This document shows, in pieces, positions 52,965 to 63,984 of a stretch of 64,000 bases of DNA. Position 1 is the stretch's first letter. Every line of letters begins with the position of its first letter. Source of the stretch: Ichthyophis bannanicus (taxonomy: Eukaryota; Chordata; Amphibia; Gymnophiona; Ichthyophiidae); the NCBI GenBank assembly GCA_033557465.1, contig CM066037.1, positions 517,444,686-517,508,685 of the forward strand. Direction: 5' to 3'. The position numbers and the translations under genes were made by a program. The notes beneath the pieces were generated by a model that did not search any database, was not told where the DNA came from, and saw only the letters and a program-made list of their open reading frames with translations.

Positions 52965-54980
52965 ATTTGATATACCGCTTAGGAAAAAACATCAAAGCGG
53001 TTTACAAAGTACAAATTTCAGAAAAACCATAAGGTGGGAAAAGGAAAAGAAGTTACAATAATAAGATAGGAAAGCATACCAGTCAGAATCACTCAACGAG
53101 ACAAAAGTGGGACAGAGAGGAGGACAAGGAAAAGAAGGTCATACAGAGGGATTGGGGAGGTCAAAGGCAAGGGCAAAGAAATGGGTCTTGAGGCTGTTCT
53201 TGAAAGCAGAGAGCTCATGCTCAAGCTGAATAGAGGAAGGGAGAGAATTCCACAGGGCGGGGGCTAGGAAAAAAAATGCGGAGGAGCGAGTGGATTGGAG
53301 GCGGGCGGAAGTAGGCGAGGGGAGGTGCAGGCGGTTGAGGTGGAAGGATCGGAGGGAGCGAGCAGGGGTGTGCAGACGGACGAGGTCAGCCAGGTAACTG
53401 GGGTGAATGGGTGTGAAGAACACGATGAAGGAGTACCAAAATTGTATAATGTATACGGAATTTGATGGGGAGCCAGTGAAGTTGAATGAGGAGAGGTGTA
53501 ATGTGGTCACGGATGGAGGAGTGAAAAATGAGTCGAGCAGCTGTGTTTTGGATACGTTGGAGGCGGAGAAGTTGGACGTTGGGGAGGCCAGCCAGGACTG
53601 AGTTGCAGAAGTCAATGCGGGACATGACGAGGGACAGGAGAAGGGTAGTAAGGGCCTGTGAAGAGAGAAAAGGTCTGATAGCACGGATTTGACGTAGATA
53701 GAAGAAAGAGGTCTTAGAGACGTGGGCAATGTGATCACGAAAAGTCAGGGCAGGATCAAAGAGGACTCCCAGGTAACGAAGAGAGGAAACGATGGGAACA
53801 GGTGAACCGGAGAAGGACAGAGAAAGTGTCGGTGGGGAAGCATCACAAGAAAACCAGATAGCGAGAGTCTTTGTGAGGTTGAGATGAAGACAGTGGGTAG
53901 TGAGCCAGTCGGCGACTGCAGTGAGAAGTGTTCAGAGGAGAAAGATCGAGAGAGAGAGAGAGAGGGGAGGTGTGATAAAGGAGGACCAAGTCATCAGCAT
54001 AGTAGAAAGCAGATATCCCGTGTTGTTGGACGAGAAGGGCAAGAGGCGTGAGAAAGATGTTGAAGAGGAGCCAAGACTGAACCTTGAGGGACACCACAAA
54101 GGAGAGAAGTGGGCTCGGAATCAGGTGAGGAGGAAGAGGCGGGGAGAACTGAGAAAGACCTAAAGGAAAGAAAAGAATGAAACCAGTGAAGGACTGTGCT
54201 ACAAAGACCAGCGTCATGCAATCGAGCCAAGAGGAGAGAGTGATCGACAAGATCGAAAGCAGCTGAAAGGTCAAGAGAAACCGCCACCGATAGGTCACCA
54301 TGGTCGTGAGCGGTGTGAATTTCATTAAGAAAACCCAAAAGACCTGTTTCAACACTGTGACCAGGGCGAAAGCCAGACTGGCGAGGGTGCAGAAAATGGG
54401 TGGAGTCGAGGTAGGAGGACAATTGAGAGAAAACGGCCTTTTCGAGAATTTTAGATAAGAAGGGAAGATTAGAGACGGGTCGATAATGTGTGGGAATCAG
54501 GGGATCGAGGGAAGACTTTTTCAAGATAGGGCGGACAAGTGCGTGCTTCCAAGGCTGGGGAAAGACACCGGAAGTGAGACTGGAGTTGATCATGGTGAGA
54601 GCTGGAGGAAGGAGGGAATGAGCAACCAAGAGGAACGAATTGGGTCGAGAGCACAGGATGTTTTCTTGGACGAGGAGATTATTGCGAGGAGCTCAGAGGA
54701 AGAGAGTGGATGAAAGGAGTGCCAGACATGAGACAGCTGAGGGGTGGGAGGAGGGGAGGTGGGAGGAGGGCAGTGAGGGAGGGAGAGCCTGAGATCAGAT
54801 ATTTTGGAGCTGAAGTAGGTTGCCAACTGTGAAGGGGAAGGGGAGGGGGCAGGGGGAGGAGGAAGGGTATGAGACTGAAGCTGCGAGGCCCTGTGATGTC
54901 CCCACTGAAACCTGTACAAAGTGTGTGGCAGGAAGCCCATGTCAGAGGAGGAGGTATTGTAGAGCTTGTCATCATGCAAG
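52965..54980 (-). mobile_element. L2-type LINE, 5'-truncated, minus strand
   Basis: The 3' tail (at low coordinates) is ATTATTTGATATACCGCTTA and AAAGCGGTTTACAAAGTAC, the inverse of the GTAAACCGC...GCGGTATAT tail seen elsewhere. On the minus strand the frames at 54629-53994 and 53738-53139 encode RT and C-terminal domain. The 5' end near 54980 is in the spacer between endonuclease and RT (ATYFSSKISDLRLSL-like). It is about 2 kb long. Confidence 0.8.
53139..54979 (-). pseudogene. L2 RT and C-terminal domain, broken
   Basis: RT blocks: VRPILKKSSLDPLIPTHYRP, QSGFRPGHSVETGLLGFLNE, VAVSLDLSAAFDLVDHSLLL, CGVPQGSVLAPL and YYADDLVLLY (YADD intact, near 54000). The C-terminal part has MSRIDFCNSVLAGLPNVQLL, LHWLPIKFRIHYTILVLLHR and FFLAPALWNSLPSSIQLEHE. 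At least three frame changes are needed. Confidence 0.85.
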
Positions 54981-54984
54981 TGCT

Positions 54985-55743
54985 GGAAGGCTCTGTGCTG
55001 GACAGCTGCTTACCAAAGAAGCAGTGCTGGCTTCCATGGCAAATTTAAAATATAGCAGCAGAGGTAAGAGGATACCAGAAAAGGTAATGAAGGCCCCACC
55101 CCTTGCCTATTTCACTGATAACTTACATCCAACCTTGAATGTGGGTCACAATTTGAACTGACCAAGAGCTGGAGTATGGGTGGTCTACAAATCTCACTAT
55201 TCTTGAATATCTGCTTAAAGAACTTGACCAGTCCAAATGTGATCTAAGAAAACCTACTGTTGCCTCAGAAGATCAAAGCAAGGTGGATGAATAGAGGCTT
55301 TGAGATTGAATTAAAAGAATGAGTTCTACCTGCCAATCTTTCCAGCACAGGTCCTCTGCTGTTACTTTCTAGCATAATGGACTTGGTTTAGATACACCAT
55401 AAAACTGAAAAAGAATAAAATGTCATCTTTTTGGAACAAACTACACATTGCCACAGCTGTGGCACTGTACTATTCATTACATATTACTAATTTGATTCAA
55501 GAAAAACTGGCCAAACTGCCACAAGAACAGAGTTTTCATTTATTAAAATGGAGACATTTTAAGTTTAAATGTACAGAATAAAAAACATATTTCAGTACCC
55601 GGTATTAACTTTCTATACCTAATGTTTACTGATCTAAAAGGAAGAGAATTTATATTTTTCTTTGTGATGAATACTACCACCTCTAAAAGCTCATTTAATA
55701 TCCATACCCATCAGTTCATGTAATGCTGACAGAACCAAAAAGG
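54985..55743. other. Interval without recognised gene
   Basis: This is AT-rich sequence with no frame or repeat family that I can support. Confidence 0.4.
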
Positions 55744-56157
55744 AGAAATTAGACCTTACCTGCTAATTGTCTCTCAAGGAGTCCTGCCAGGCCAGGCCAA
55801 GGAATCCATGTACGCTTGGGTAGTCCCCATTCTCCAGCAGCTGAGAACTGAGCATGTCAGGTTTCTGATAACCCAGTAGAAGAGCGCTCCCTCGAGCCCC
55901 AACCTCCAGTCTCATAATAACCAAGCAGCCTAAGCTTACCCTAATGAAAGTACTACCATCAACCATGTACAACCCTGTAGAAGACTGTCCTGCTCTCCTT
56001 CTCTTTTTTAGATAGTTGCAGTGAGCCAAAAAATGGGAATCCAGCCAGAGAGCCTGCTCCCTCCTGAACCGATCCCACTACTGCGTCGTGTTGTATTTCT
56101 TAATTGCAACTCACTCTGAAAACTTCTGAAACTCCTGGTCTCTGGAAGGGCAGGCCC

Positions 56158-56262
56158 TGGACTGGCCTGGAGGGATTCAAGGAAAGACAATTAGCAGGTA
56201 AGGTCTAATTTTTCCTTCATTGTCCCTCCAGGCCAGTCTAGGGAATCCATGTACGCTTGGGA
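56158..56262. repeat. DIRS-H internal complementary region
   Basis: GGACTGGCCTGGAGGGATTC and AGACAATTAGCAGGTAAGGT are followed by CCCTCCAGGCCAGTCTAGGG and AATCCATGTACGCTTGGGAA, the inverted block also found at the element start (55790-55820). Confidence 0.75.
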
Positions 56263-57240
56263 AGTACAAAAGCAGTAACCAGACCCAGGCGGGACCTTCG
56301 AGACCAGTCCTAAGAACCACCGAACTGAACCTAGCATCACCTGCACATCTAGGCGATAATGCTTAGTGAACATATGCAATGACGACCAAGCTGCTGCCCT
56401 CGCTTGCAACCGAGTTGAGTGTGCTCTGAGCACCCCCCCCCTTGCAGACTATGACCACTACACGCTCATACGCCTCCACAATTCTACGCTTCACCCAACG
56501 AGCAATCGTGGCTTTGGAAGCTGCCTCCCCTGCCTGAGGCCCTCTGAACAAGACAAACAATCTGAATTGCGCAGGGTCTCCATCTTCTGAAGATATTTCC
56601 GCAGGCAGGCAGTATAACTGCCTCTCCTTTTCCGAGTCCCCTAACTCTGGAAATGATGCTAAAATAACCGTTTGATTCAAATGAAAACGAGATACCACTT
56701 TAGGCATAAAGGAAGGAATGGGGTGCAAGACTACATTTTCTCTAGAAAAACACAGAAAGGGCTCTCTACAGGACAAAGCTTGAAGCTTCGAGACCCTGCG
56801 TGCCGAACAAGGTGCTACTAAAAATACTACTTTCAGGGTGAGATCCTTGAGCGAAACCTTCCCTATTGGCTCAAAGAGTGCTGACGTCATGCCGGACAAC
56901 ACCAGATTGAGGTCCCAAGTCGGAACCATTGCCCTTCTGGGCGGCTTCAGCTGTTGCACTGCCCACAAGAACCACACCACATCTGGGTGTGCTGAAAGGG
57001 AACGTCCCTGGATACGCCCACTGTAACAGGCCAGAGCTGCCACTTGAACTCAGAGGGAGCTAAGTGCCAGCCCTTTTTCCAGCCCATGCTGCAGAAATAG
57101 CAGAATGTCCGGCAGCTGACAATGAAAAGGTTGGATACTTCAATCTCTACACCACCCCTCAAAAATGCTCCACACACGCACATATGCCAAGGTGGTCGAA
57201 TGCTTCCTGGCCTGTAGCACTATCGCTATGATGGCTCCCA
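56190..57240 (-). pseudogene. DIRS-H tyrosine recombinase, nearly continuous
   Basis: The 226-codon frame 57043-56363 shows AALACYSGRIQGRSLSAHPD, AMVPTWDLNLVLSGMTSALF, SKLQALSCREPFLCFSREN and LFVLFRGPQAGEAASKATIA. The end continues in another frame as LRAHSTRLQARAAAWSSLHM and FTKHYRLDVQVMLG, giving the HxxR box and catalytic-tyrosine region. One frameshift near 56420 separates them. Confidence 0.8.
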
Positions 57241-57659
57241 TCTTAAGCACGCCCTTTCAAGAGCCATGCCATAAGCGAAAATCGAGCTACTTGAGGCATC
57301 AGGATAGGACCCTGAAGCAGAAGACTGATCCTGTTGGGGAGCCGCCAGGGAGGTGCAATCAGCAGTTTTTTTGGGTCCACGTACCAGGGTCTTCTTGGCC
57401 AATCCGGAGCAGTCAGGATCACTGTCCCGTTGTGTTCCTCTATGCTCTGCAAGAACTGTCCTATGAGAGGTCACAGATGAAAAATGTAGAGCAACCCCTT
57501 TGACGGTCAGGGCTGCACCAGAGCATCCAGGCCTTCGGACATGGGCTTTCTGTGCCTGCTGAAGAACCTGCTCGCCTTTGCAGCCATGAAATCCATGACC
57601 GGCTGACCCCAACGCCTTGTGAGGTCCCCAAACACTGCCAAACTGAGCTCCACTAGCCT

Positions 57660-58310
57660 GGATCTAAACGGTGCCGGCTGAGAATGTCCACCTGGATGTT
57701 TTATTTGCCTGCCACATGCGATGCTGACAGGGCCAACAAGTTCTGTTCTGTCCAGGATAGTATTGCCAGGCTCTCCTCCAAGAGTGTGGCCCTGCCTGAT
57801 CCACCCTGCCGATTGATATACGCCCTTGTAGTTGCGTTGTCCAAAAAAATCTGCACCACCTTCTGTGCAATCCAGGGAGAGAAATGCTGAAGAGCCAGGA
57901 ACACCGCCCTAATTTATTTATTTAACTGTATTTGTATCCCGCTTTTCTCCGGGTCAAAGCGGTCATTTCCAAGTGGTTGATCGACCACAAACTCTCTTCT
58001 GCCAACCACTGCCCCTGTGTTATTTGAGAGTTGCAGTGGGCTCCCCAGCCCGAAAGACTGGCATCTGTCATCACCAGCTTCCAGAACAGTGCGTCCAACG
58101 GCACTCCCGCCGATAGATTGTTGGTCTGTAGCCACCAAAGCAAGCTGTGCCTCGCCTCCTCTGGACATTCCAGTCGCTCGCACATTGATTGCATCTGTGG
58201 GGCCCAGTGGGACAGCAGTGTGTGCTACAGAAGGCGCATGTGGGCTCTGGCCCATGTAACTAGGTCCAAGGTTGCTGCCATGGATCCCAACAGCTGTAGA
58301 TAATACCATG
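57660..58310 (-). pseudogene. DIRS-H RNase H region, with a small LINE-tail insertion
   Basis: MTDASLSGWGAHCNSQITQG, QWLAEESLWSINHLEMTAL and QIFLDNATTRAYINRQGGSG are the RNase H blocks. Between them at 57908-57957 lies TTATTTATTTAACTGTATTT and CAAAGCGGTCA, an inverted L2-type tail of about 50 bases that breaks the frame. Confidence 0.7.
57908..57957 (-). mobile_element. Minimal L2-type LINE tail (about 50 bp)
   Basis: Read on the minus strand it is GACCGCTTTGACCCGGAGAA, GCGGGATACAAATACAG and (TTAAA)n. It has the same order as the longer tails at 5790 and 52965, but almost everything else is missing. Confidence 0.55.
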
Positions 58311-58474
58311 CTTTTTGAACTGGCTTGCTCAAAAATTTGAGCACTTCTTGCTGTATCTTGTGAATATGTTCCTCAGGTAGGGAGCCACACCTGCTGCTGT
58401 GTCAAACTGAGCGCCTAAGTAAACTAGGCATTGTAGTGGCTCCAGCTAGCATTTGTTTAGATTGACCACCGAGC

Positions 58475-58980
58475 CTAAAATTCGCAACAGCTCGAGGACT
58501 CTTGCAGTCGCCTCACGGGACCCCTTTTCAGACCACCCTGATGAGCCAATTGTCCAGATACGGGTGTACTAGTATATCTTCTTGGTGTAGGGCCACTGCC
58601 ACCATGACCATTACCTTGGTGAAGGTCTGCGGGACTGTGGCTAGCCCAAAGGGCAAGGCTTGAAACTGGAAATGACCCATTGGGACTGCAAACCTCAGGT
58701 GTCGCTGATGTTCGGGCCTGATGGGAATAATGCCGTACAGCCAGTATGACGGATCTTAAGGTCTCCATCTGAAAATGCAGAACACACAACGTCCGATTCA
58801 TGTACTTGAGGTCCAGGATAGGGCGAAAATCCCCCTCCTTCCTGGTAACCACAAAATAGATGGAGAATTGACCTAATCTGCACTGGTCTGGAGGCACCCG
58901 AACCACCGCCCCCAGCTATAGCAGATGGTGGAGAGTTTTCTGAACAGCTTCTGCTTTCCCGGGAACCTTGCAAGAACGAA
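58475..58980 (-). pseudogene. DIRS-H reverse transcriptase, mutated active site
   Basis: QCRLGQFSIYFVVTRKEGDF and RPILDLKYMNRTLCVLHFQM are the front blocks. LPFGLATVPQTFTKVMVMVA-like and VHPYLDNWLIR sequence follow in another frame (58690-58540). YLDDW is YLDNW here. The 5' side is cut by the CR1 insertion at about 58985. Confidence 0.7.
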
Positions 58981-58984
58981 CAAA

Positions 58985-60818
58985 GGCGAGAGATAAGGGT
59001 GTTGGGGGCCACTTGGCAATAGTGATCATAGCATGCTCGCATTTGATTTCATTAATGGAGGGGGGATGGTAAGGAAATCCACAGTACTATCTTTTAACTT
59101 TCGAAAGGGAGACTATGATAAAATGAGGAAAATAGTTAAGAAAAAACTAAAAGGAGCAGTTGCAAAGGTTAAAGACTTACATCAAGCATGGGTTTTGTTT
59201 AAAAATACTATCTTGGAAGCCCAGACCATCTGTATTCAACGCTTTAAGAAAAGTGGAAGGAAGTCCAAAAAACTGCCAGTATGGTTTAAAGGTGAGGTCA
59301 GAGGCTGTTGTTGCCAAAAAAGCATCTTTCAGGAAATGGGAAAAAAAAGCCAAATGACGAAAACTGGAAACAGCACAAGCACTGGCAAGTTAAATGCAAG
59401 GCATTGATAAGGCAGGCAAAGAGAGAATTTGAGAAGAAGCTTGCTGTGGAAGCAAAAACACGTAATAAAGACTTTTTCAAGTACATTTGTAGCAAAAAAC
59501 CTGTGAGAGAGTCAGTTGGACCATTAGATGATAAAGGGGTAAAAGGGGCACAAAGAGGGGACAAGGCCATAACGGAGAGTCTGAATGAATTCTTTGCTTC
59601 GATCTTTACTGAGGAAGATGTAGGGATGTTACCCATGACTGAAATGGTTTTAAAGATGATACTGCAGAAGAATCAAAAGAAAGATCGATACACCGGGAAG
59701 ATGTATTACAACTATTTGATAAACTGAAGAGTAGCAAATCACCTGGACTGGATAGTATACATCCAAGAGTGTTGAAAGAACTGAAATATGAGATTGCAGA
59801 CCTGCTATTAGTAATCTGTGAACTATCATTAAAATCATCTGTAATACCCGAAGATTGGAGGATGGCCAGTGTAACACCAGTTTTTAAAAAGGGTTCCAGG
59901 GGTGATCCAGGAAACTACAGACTGGTGAGCCTGATGTCAGTACTGGGAAAAATGGTAGAAACCATAATAAAGAACCAAATTATTCAATATGTATATAGTC
60001 ATGGTTTAATGAGAGAGAGCCAACATGGCTTTAGACAAGGAAGATCTTGTCTTACTAATCTGTTATGTTTTTTTGAAGGTGTGAATAAACAGATAGACAA
60101 AGGTGACTCTTGATATAGTGTATCTGGACTTTCAGAAAGCCTTTGACAAGGTCCCTCATAAGAGGCTTTTGCTAAAACTAAAAAGTCATGGAATAGAAGG
60201 CAGCGTACTATTGTGGATCAGGAACTGGTTAAAAGATAGAAAGCAGAGGGTAGGGCTAAATGGCCAATTTTCCCAATGGAGAAAGGTGACTAGTGGAGTA
60301 CCCCAGGGATCTGTGCTGGGTCCGCTGCTTTTTGACATATTCATAAATGACCTGGAAAAGGGAATAACGAGTGAGGTTATCAAATTTGCAGATGACACGA
60401 AATTGTTTAAAGTTGTTAAAACCCATGAGGATTGTGGAAAATTGCAAGAGGATCTAGATAAATTGGAAGACCGGGCACCCAAATTGCAGATGAAATTTAA
60501 TGTGGACAAGTGCAAAGTTATGCACCTAGGAAAGAACAACCCAAACTATGGTTACACGATGCAAGGTTCCACATTAGGAACCACACAGGAAAAAGATTTA
60601 GGCGTCATCGTGGATAACATGTTAAAATCCTCCACCCAGTGTGCAGCGGTGGCCAAGAGAGCAAATAGAATGCTAGGTATCATAAGGAAAGGAATGGAAA
60701 ATAAAACAAAGGATATTATAATGCCTCTGTATCGTTCCATGGTGCAACTGCATCTTGAATATTGTGTGCAATTCTGTCACCGTATTTTAAAAAGGATATA
60801 GCGTTATTAGAAAAGGTA
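58985..60818 (+). mobile_element. CR1 LINE, 5' part of a split copy
   Basis: It begins inside the endonuclease (LGNSDHSMLAFDF near 59010) and so is 5'-truncated. It continues through RT to the LEYCVQFCHRIL block, then stops at a nested insertion. The remainder resumes at 62434. DIRS-H sequence flanks the whole. Confidence 0.9.
59033..60801 (+). pseudogene. CR1 reverse transcriptase, broken in four frames
   Basis: Blocks: ASVTPVFKKGSRGDPGNYRL, RESQHGFRQGRSCLTNLLCF, IVYLDFQKAFDKVPHKRLLL, SGVPQGSVLGPLLFDIFIND, VIKFADDTKLFKVVKTHEDC (FADD, near 60383), and MNVDKCKVMHLGKNN-like. They lie in frames 59033, 59308, 59769 and 60103, with short overlaps. The copy is well preserved apart from a few frameshifts. 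Confidence 0.9.
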
Positions 60819-62425
60819 GAGAGCGGAATGGCCTAACTAAGATAGCTGCTGCGTTTCACTGCTAATTGGATGCCTAAACGTAAGGGGAAAGCAAGGGTTT
60901 TTCCCTAAGAGTCCTTGCTTTCTATTCACGGTCCCATGGATTGTTTCGTTGAAGTCTCTCAAGAGAAGAAACAGGAGATATGCACCGGCTTGGTGACGGC
61001 ACTGGAGGAAGGAACACTGCCACCTTCGGACCTTGATACTTCTCTGTCTCCTGTTCAAAGAGTGCCACCGCAATGTCCAGCTTCCCTGTGCCTTGCCCCG
61101 GTGAGTCAAGAGTTGCCTATTACTCTGACGGTTGAAAAGGTTGATGTCTTTCAAGGGGATGGAAGCGGTGACTCGGCATAGGTGACCCCTGTGGAGTTTG
61201 GGGAGATTTTGGGCAGTTTGCCGCAGGCTGTGCCTCGCCTGACTAGCAAAGCTGTTTCTGAAGAATTTTATCTTTTCCTACCTCCACTGCAAGTTCTCCG
61301 ATTTTGATGCTCCCTTCCCACCCTCAGGTGTTTACTTTAGAGCTCATATGGGAAGCTATTGTATCTCTTTCTGAAGTAGTGACTAAGCAAACACTGGCTC
61401 TTTCCTCTAAGGCTCAGGAGAATTCTGCTCGTATAGACGCTAATGTTAAGTGTTTGGACATTGTTAAATTACAGATGGAGGATTATGGAAGTCGCTTGGA
61501 AAGAATATATGATGCGAATGCTTAACTGGTTAAAGATAATTTGGCTCTTCGATATAAGCTGGAGGTGTTGGATAATGCTGCATTGGCTACTAATCTTCGG
61601 CTTTTAAATTTTCCTAAGATGCAAGCTGTTCCTGCTTTGGATATGTTCAAACGTTATCTAAATGAAGTTTTGAAAGTACCTCCAGACTTAATTCCACCTT
61701 TAACCAAGGTCTACTATCTCCCTACGGGGAAAAAGGCGCCAGTGACGGCAAGAGAAGATTTGATTATGGAAGTTTTAAATGTCTCAGAGCTTTTAGATAG
61801 CTCTCTGGTTAGCGAACATTATATTCCTGCTACATTGTTGGTCTTCTGCGCTTTGTCTTCAGGTAAAGATTGGCTTCTCAAGATGTTCTTCAAGAAACGG
61901 AGGGAAACCTTTTGTGGTTTTACTATATCTATGTTTCCAGATATTGCAAAAGAGACACAAAAGAGAAGGAAGTTGTTTCTTTTTCACAAATCTGGTGTTT
62001 TGCAGATTGGGGGTACTTTTCATTTAAGATTCCCTTGTAAATGTTTGGTATTCTATAATTCTGTTAGATATGTTTTCTCTCAACCTACTGATATTGCTGT
62101 CTTTATTAATGCTAAATTATCACTCAAAGAGTCAGGTTAGATGGCCTAGGACAGTCTCTCTTTATATTAGGATAGTCTTGGAGACCGCGGTGTTTATCTT
62201 AGATTTCTATATACCTTTTTGTTCTTGATATGTGCCTGGGAATTCCAGCCTAAGGTTTTTGTTTTCTTTATCTCCCCCCCCCCCTTTTAAATGTGGACTA
62301 CAAGAGATTGTGGTTATATTTTTCCTTTTTTCTGTATTTTGGTAATTTGTGCCATTGTATCTCTTTTCTATTTGAGATTATGTCTTGATTGTTAATTATA
62401 AATTCAATAAATAGAAAATTAAAAT
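60819..62425 (+). mobile_element. ORF1-only L1/Tx1-like retroelement nested in CR1
   Basis: AAAAGGTA occurs at 60811-60818 and 62426-62433, exactly where the CR1 stops and resumes, which fits an 8-bp target-site duplication. The 1.6-kb insert has a short 5'UTR (60819-60869), a single broken ORF, a 3'UTR with a C run near 62276-62285 and an AATAAA/A-rich end (62406-62425). There is no endonuclease or RT. The layout recalls mammalian HAL1 (half-L1), an ORF1-only element mobilised in trans. Confidence 0.75.
60870..62140 (+). pseudogene. L1/Tx1-like ORF1 protein, broken
   Basis: The ATG at 60870 gives MPKRKGKARVFP and then a TAA at 60906. The same frame goes on to 61181. A second frame (61304-62140, with one stop at 61523) shows a heptad-like region ENSARIDANVKCLDIVKLQM, then LRLLNFPKMQAVPALDMFKR and PPLTKVYYLPTGKK, then FRFPCKCLVFYNSVRYVF-like and QPTDIAVFINAK at the end. 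Order and spacing match coiled coil, RRM and C-terminal domain of LINE-1-type ORF1p, an RNA-binding chaperone. About 423 codons in all, with two stops and one frameshift. Confidence 0.65.
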
Positions 62426-62433
62426 AAAAGGTA

Positions 62434-62965
62434 CAGAGAAGAGCCACCAAAATGGTAAAGGGGATGGAAGGATACTCCTATGAAGAGAGGCTAAAAAGGT
62501 TAGGGTTCTTCAACCTTGAAAAGAGATGGCTGAGGGGAGATATGATAGAAGTCTATAAATTAATGAATGGAGTGGAATGGGTAAACGTAGATCGACTGTT
62601 TACATCATCAGAATACAGAAAGACTAGGGGACTTGCAATGAAGCTACAGGGTAAACTATTTAAGACTAATAAGAGATTTATTTTTTCACTCAACGTGTAA
62701 TCAAATTCTGGAATTTGTTACCGGAGGATGTAGTAAAAGCGGTTAGTGTAGCTGGGTTTAAAAAAGGTTTGGACAAGTTCCTGGAGGAAAGGTCCATAAA
62801 CCATTATTAAGAAGGGACCCAGGATATCAATGCTTGACTCGATACAAGCATTGTGGAACCTGTGTCTTTTTGGGAAACTGCTAGGTACTTATGACCTAAA
62901 TTGGCCACTGTTGGAAACAGGATATTGGGCTTGATGGACCTTGGTCTGATCCAGTAAGGCATATC
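62434..62965 (+). mobile_element. CR1 LINE, 3' part of the split copy
   Basis: MVKGMEGYSYEERLKRLGFF, NLEKRWLRGDMIEVYKLMNG and KFWNLLPEDVVKAVSVAGFK are the CR1 ORF2 end. The 3'UTR blocks ATTGGCCACTGTTGGAAACA and GGGCTTGATGGACCTTGGTC follow, ending near ATCTTATTTTCTTA. It continues directly from 60818 once the nested element is removed. Confidence 0.9.
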
Positions 62966-63207
62966 TTATTTTCTTAAAAGCTTCGTGAAGCGGTCTTGGA
63001 AATTTGAGAGCATGCCCTTCCCGAATTATCTCCAAGACCAACTGGTGGGTTGTGAGGGAAGCCCAGGCGGCATAAAACTGCTATTGCCGAACTCCTACTG
63101 GCACCACTGCCTGGGCTTGCTTGGCTTCATTGTGATTTTTTGCTCTGATACAGGGAAGCAGAGTAGAAACCCTGTCCAAATCCCCTGGACCCCCGAAATT
63201 AGGAACC
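62966..63207 (-). other. DIRS-H sequence between gag and RT
   Basis: This is remaining DIRS-H sequence between the CR1 3' end and the gag stop, without a supported frame of its own. Confidence 0.5.
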
Positions 63208-63984
63208 TCAAGAAGCAAACTGGCTTCTTTGAGAGGGCGAGAAGTGAGCCCCCCTAAAGTACTTTAAGTCCTTGGCCTGACCCCACTGAGGAGCTCCTGT
63301 CTTTGTCACTTTGGGCCTATCCTCTGGCGATCGGCCCCTTTTACCATCCCCCAAGTCCTTTACTATCTTCTCCAATGTTTCCCCAAAGAGCAGCTTGCCC
63401 TTAAAGGGGAGCTTACTCAATCTTGACTTGGAGGAGGCATCCGCCGCCCAATTACTGAGCCAAAGAAAACACTGAGCCGCGACCACTGAAGCCATGATCT
63501 TAGAGGCCACCTTCACAAGACTGTAAAAAGTATCTGCCATGTAGGCGGCTGCCGACTCCAATCTGCAACTTTCCTCTGCTACTGGCTCTCCCGCTCCCCC
63601 CGGTGCCATACCCTGAATCCACTGGATGGAGGCCCGGGAAACGTAGGCCCTGCAAATGGCCATCTGGAGAGCCAACGCACTGGAGTCATAAGCCTGCTTA
63701 AGCAGAGACTCCAACCTCCGGTCTAGCATGTCCTTGAGGGCAGCTCCACCCTCTATGGGAATAGTAGTTTTCTTGGTGACCACCGACACCAAGGCAGTCA
63801 CCTTGGGCATCCTAAAGAGGTCTTTGTCCTCCTGTGGGATGGAATAAAGCTTCTCTAAGGCCCGGCTACCTAGCAGAGTAGCTTCCGGAAATTCCCATTC
63901 AGTGTCAATCATCTTCTTAATAACTCTGTGCACTGGAAAACACATTTGAGCTCTCTTGAACCCCTGCAAGAGCGGATTCTCCAA
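63208..63984 (-). pseudogene. DIRS-H Gag, C-terminal two-thirds (open here)
   Basis: A 258-codon open frame at the window edge shows HRVIKKMIDTEWEFPEATLL, FRMPKVTALVSVVTKKTTIP, IEGGAALKDMLDRRLESLLK, MASVVAAQCFLWLSNWAADA and LPFKGKLLFGETLEKIVKDL. The same blocks occur in DIRS-B gag. The N terminus lies outside or at the edge. The frame is intact over its visible length, but the element is split by the CR1 further down. The product is a presumed capsid-like protein. Confidence 0.75.

Noticed and set aside
53934..53965. GA-rich run as a regulatory element or microsatellite
   Set aside because: It is the complement of a Ser/Leu-rich part of the L2 ORF; short and imperfect.
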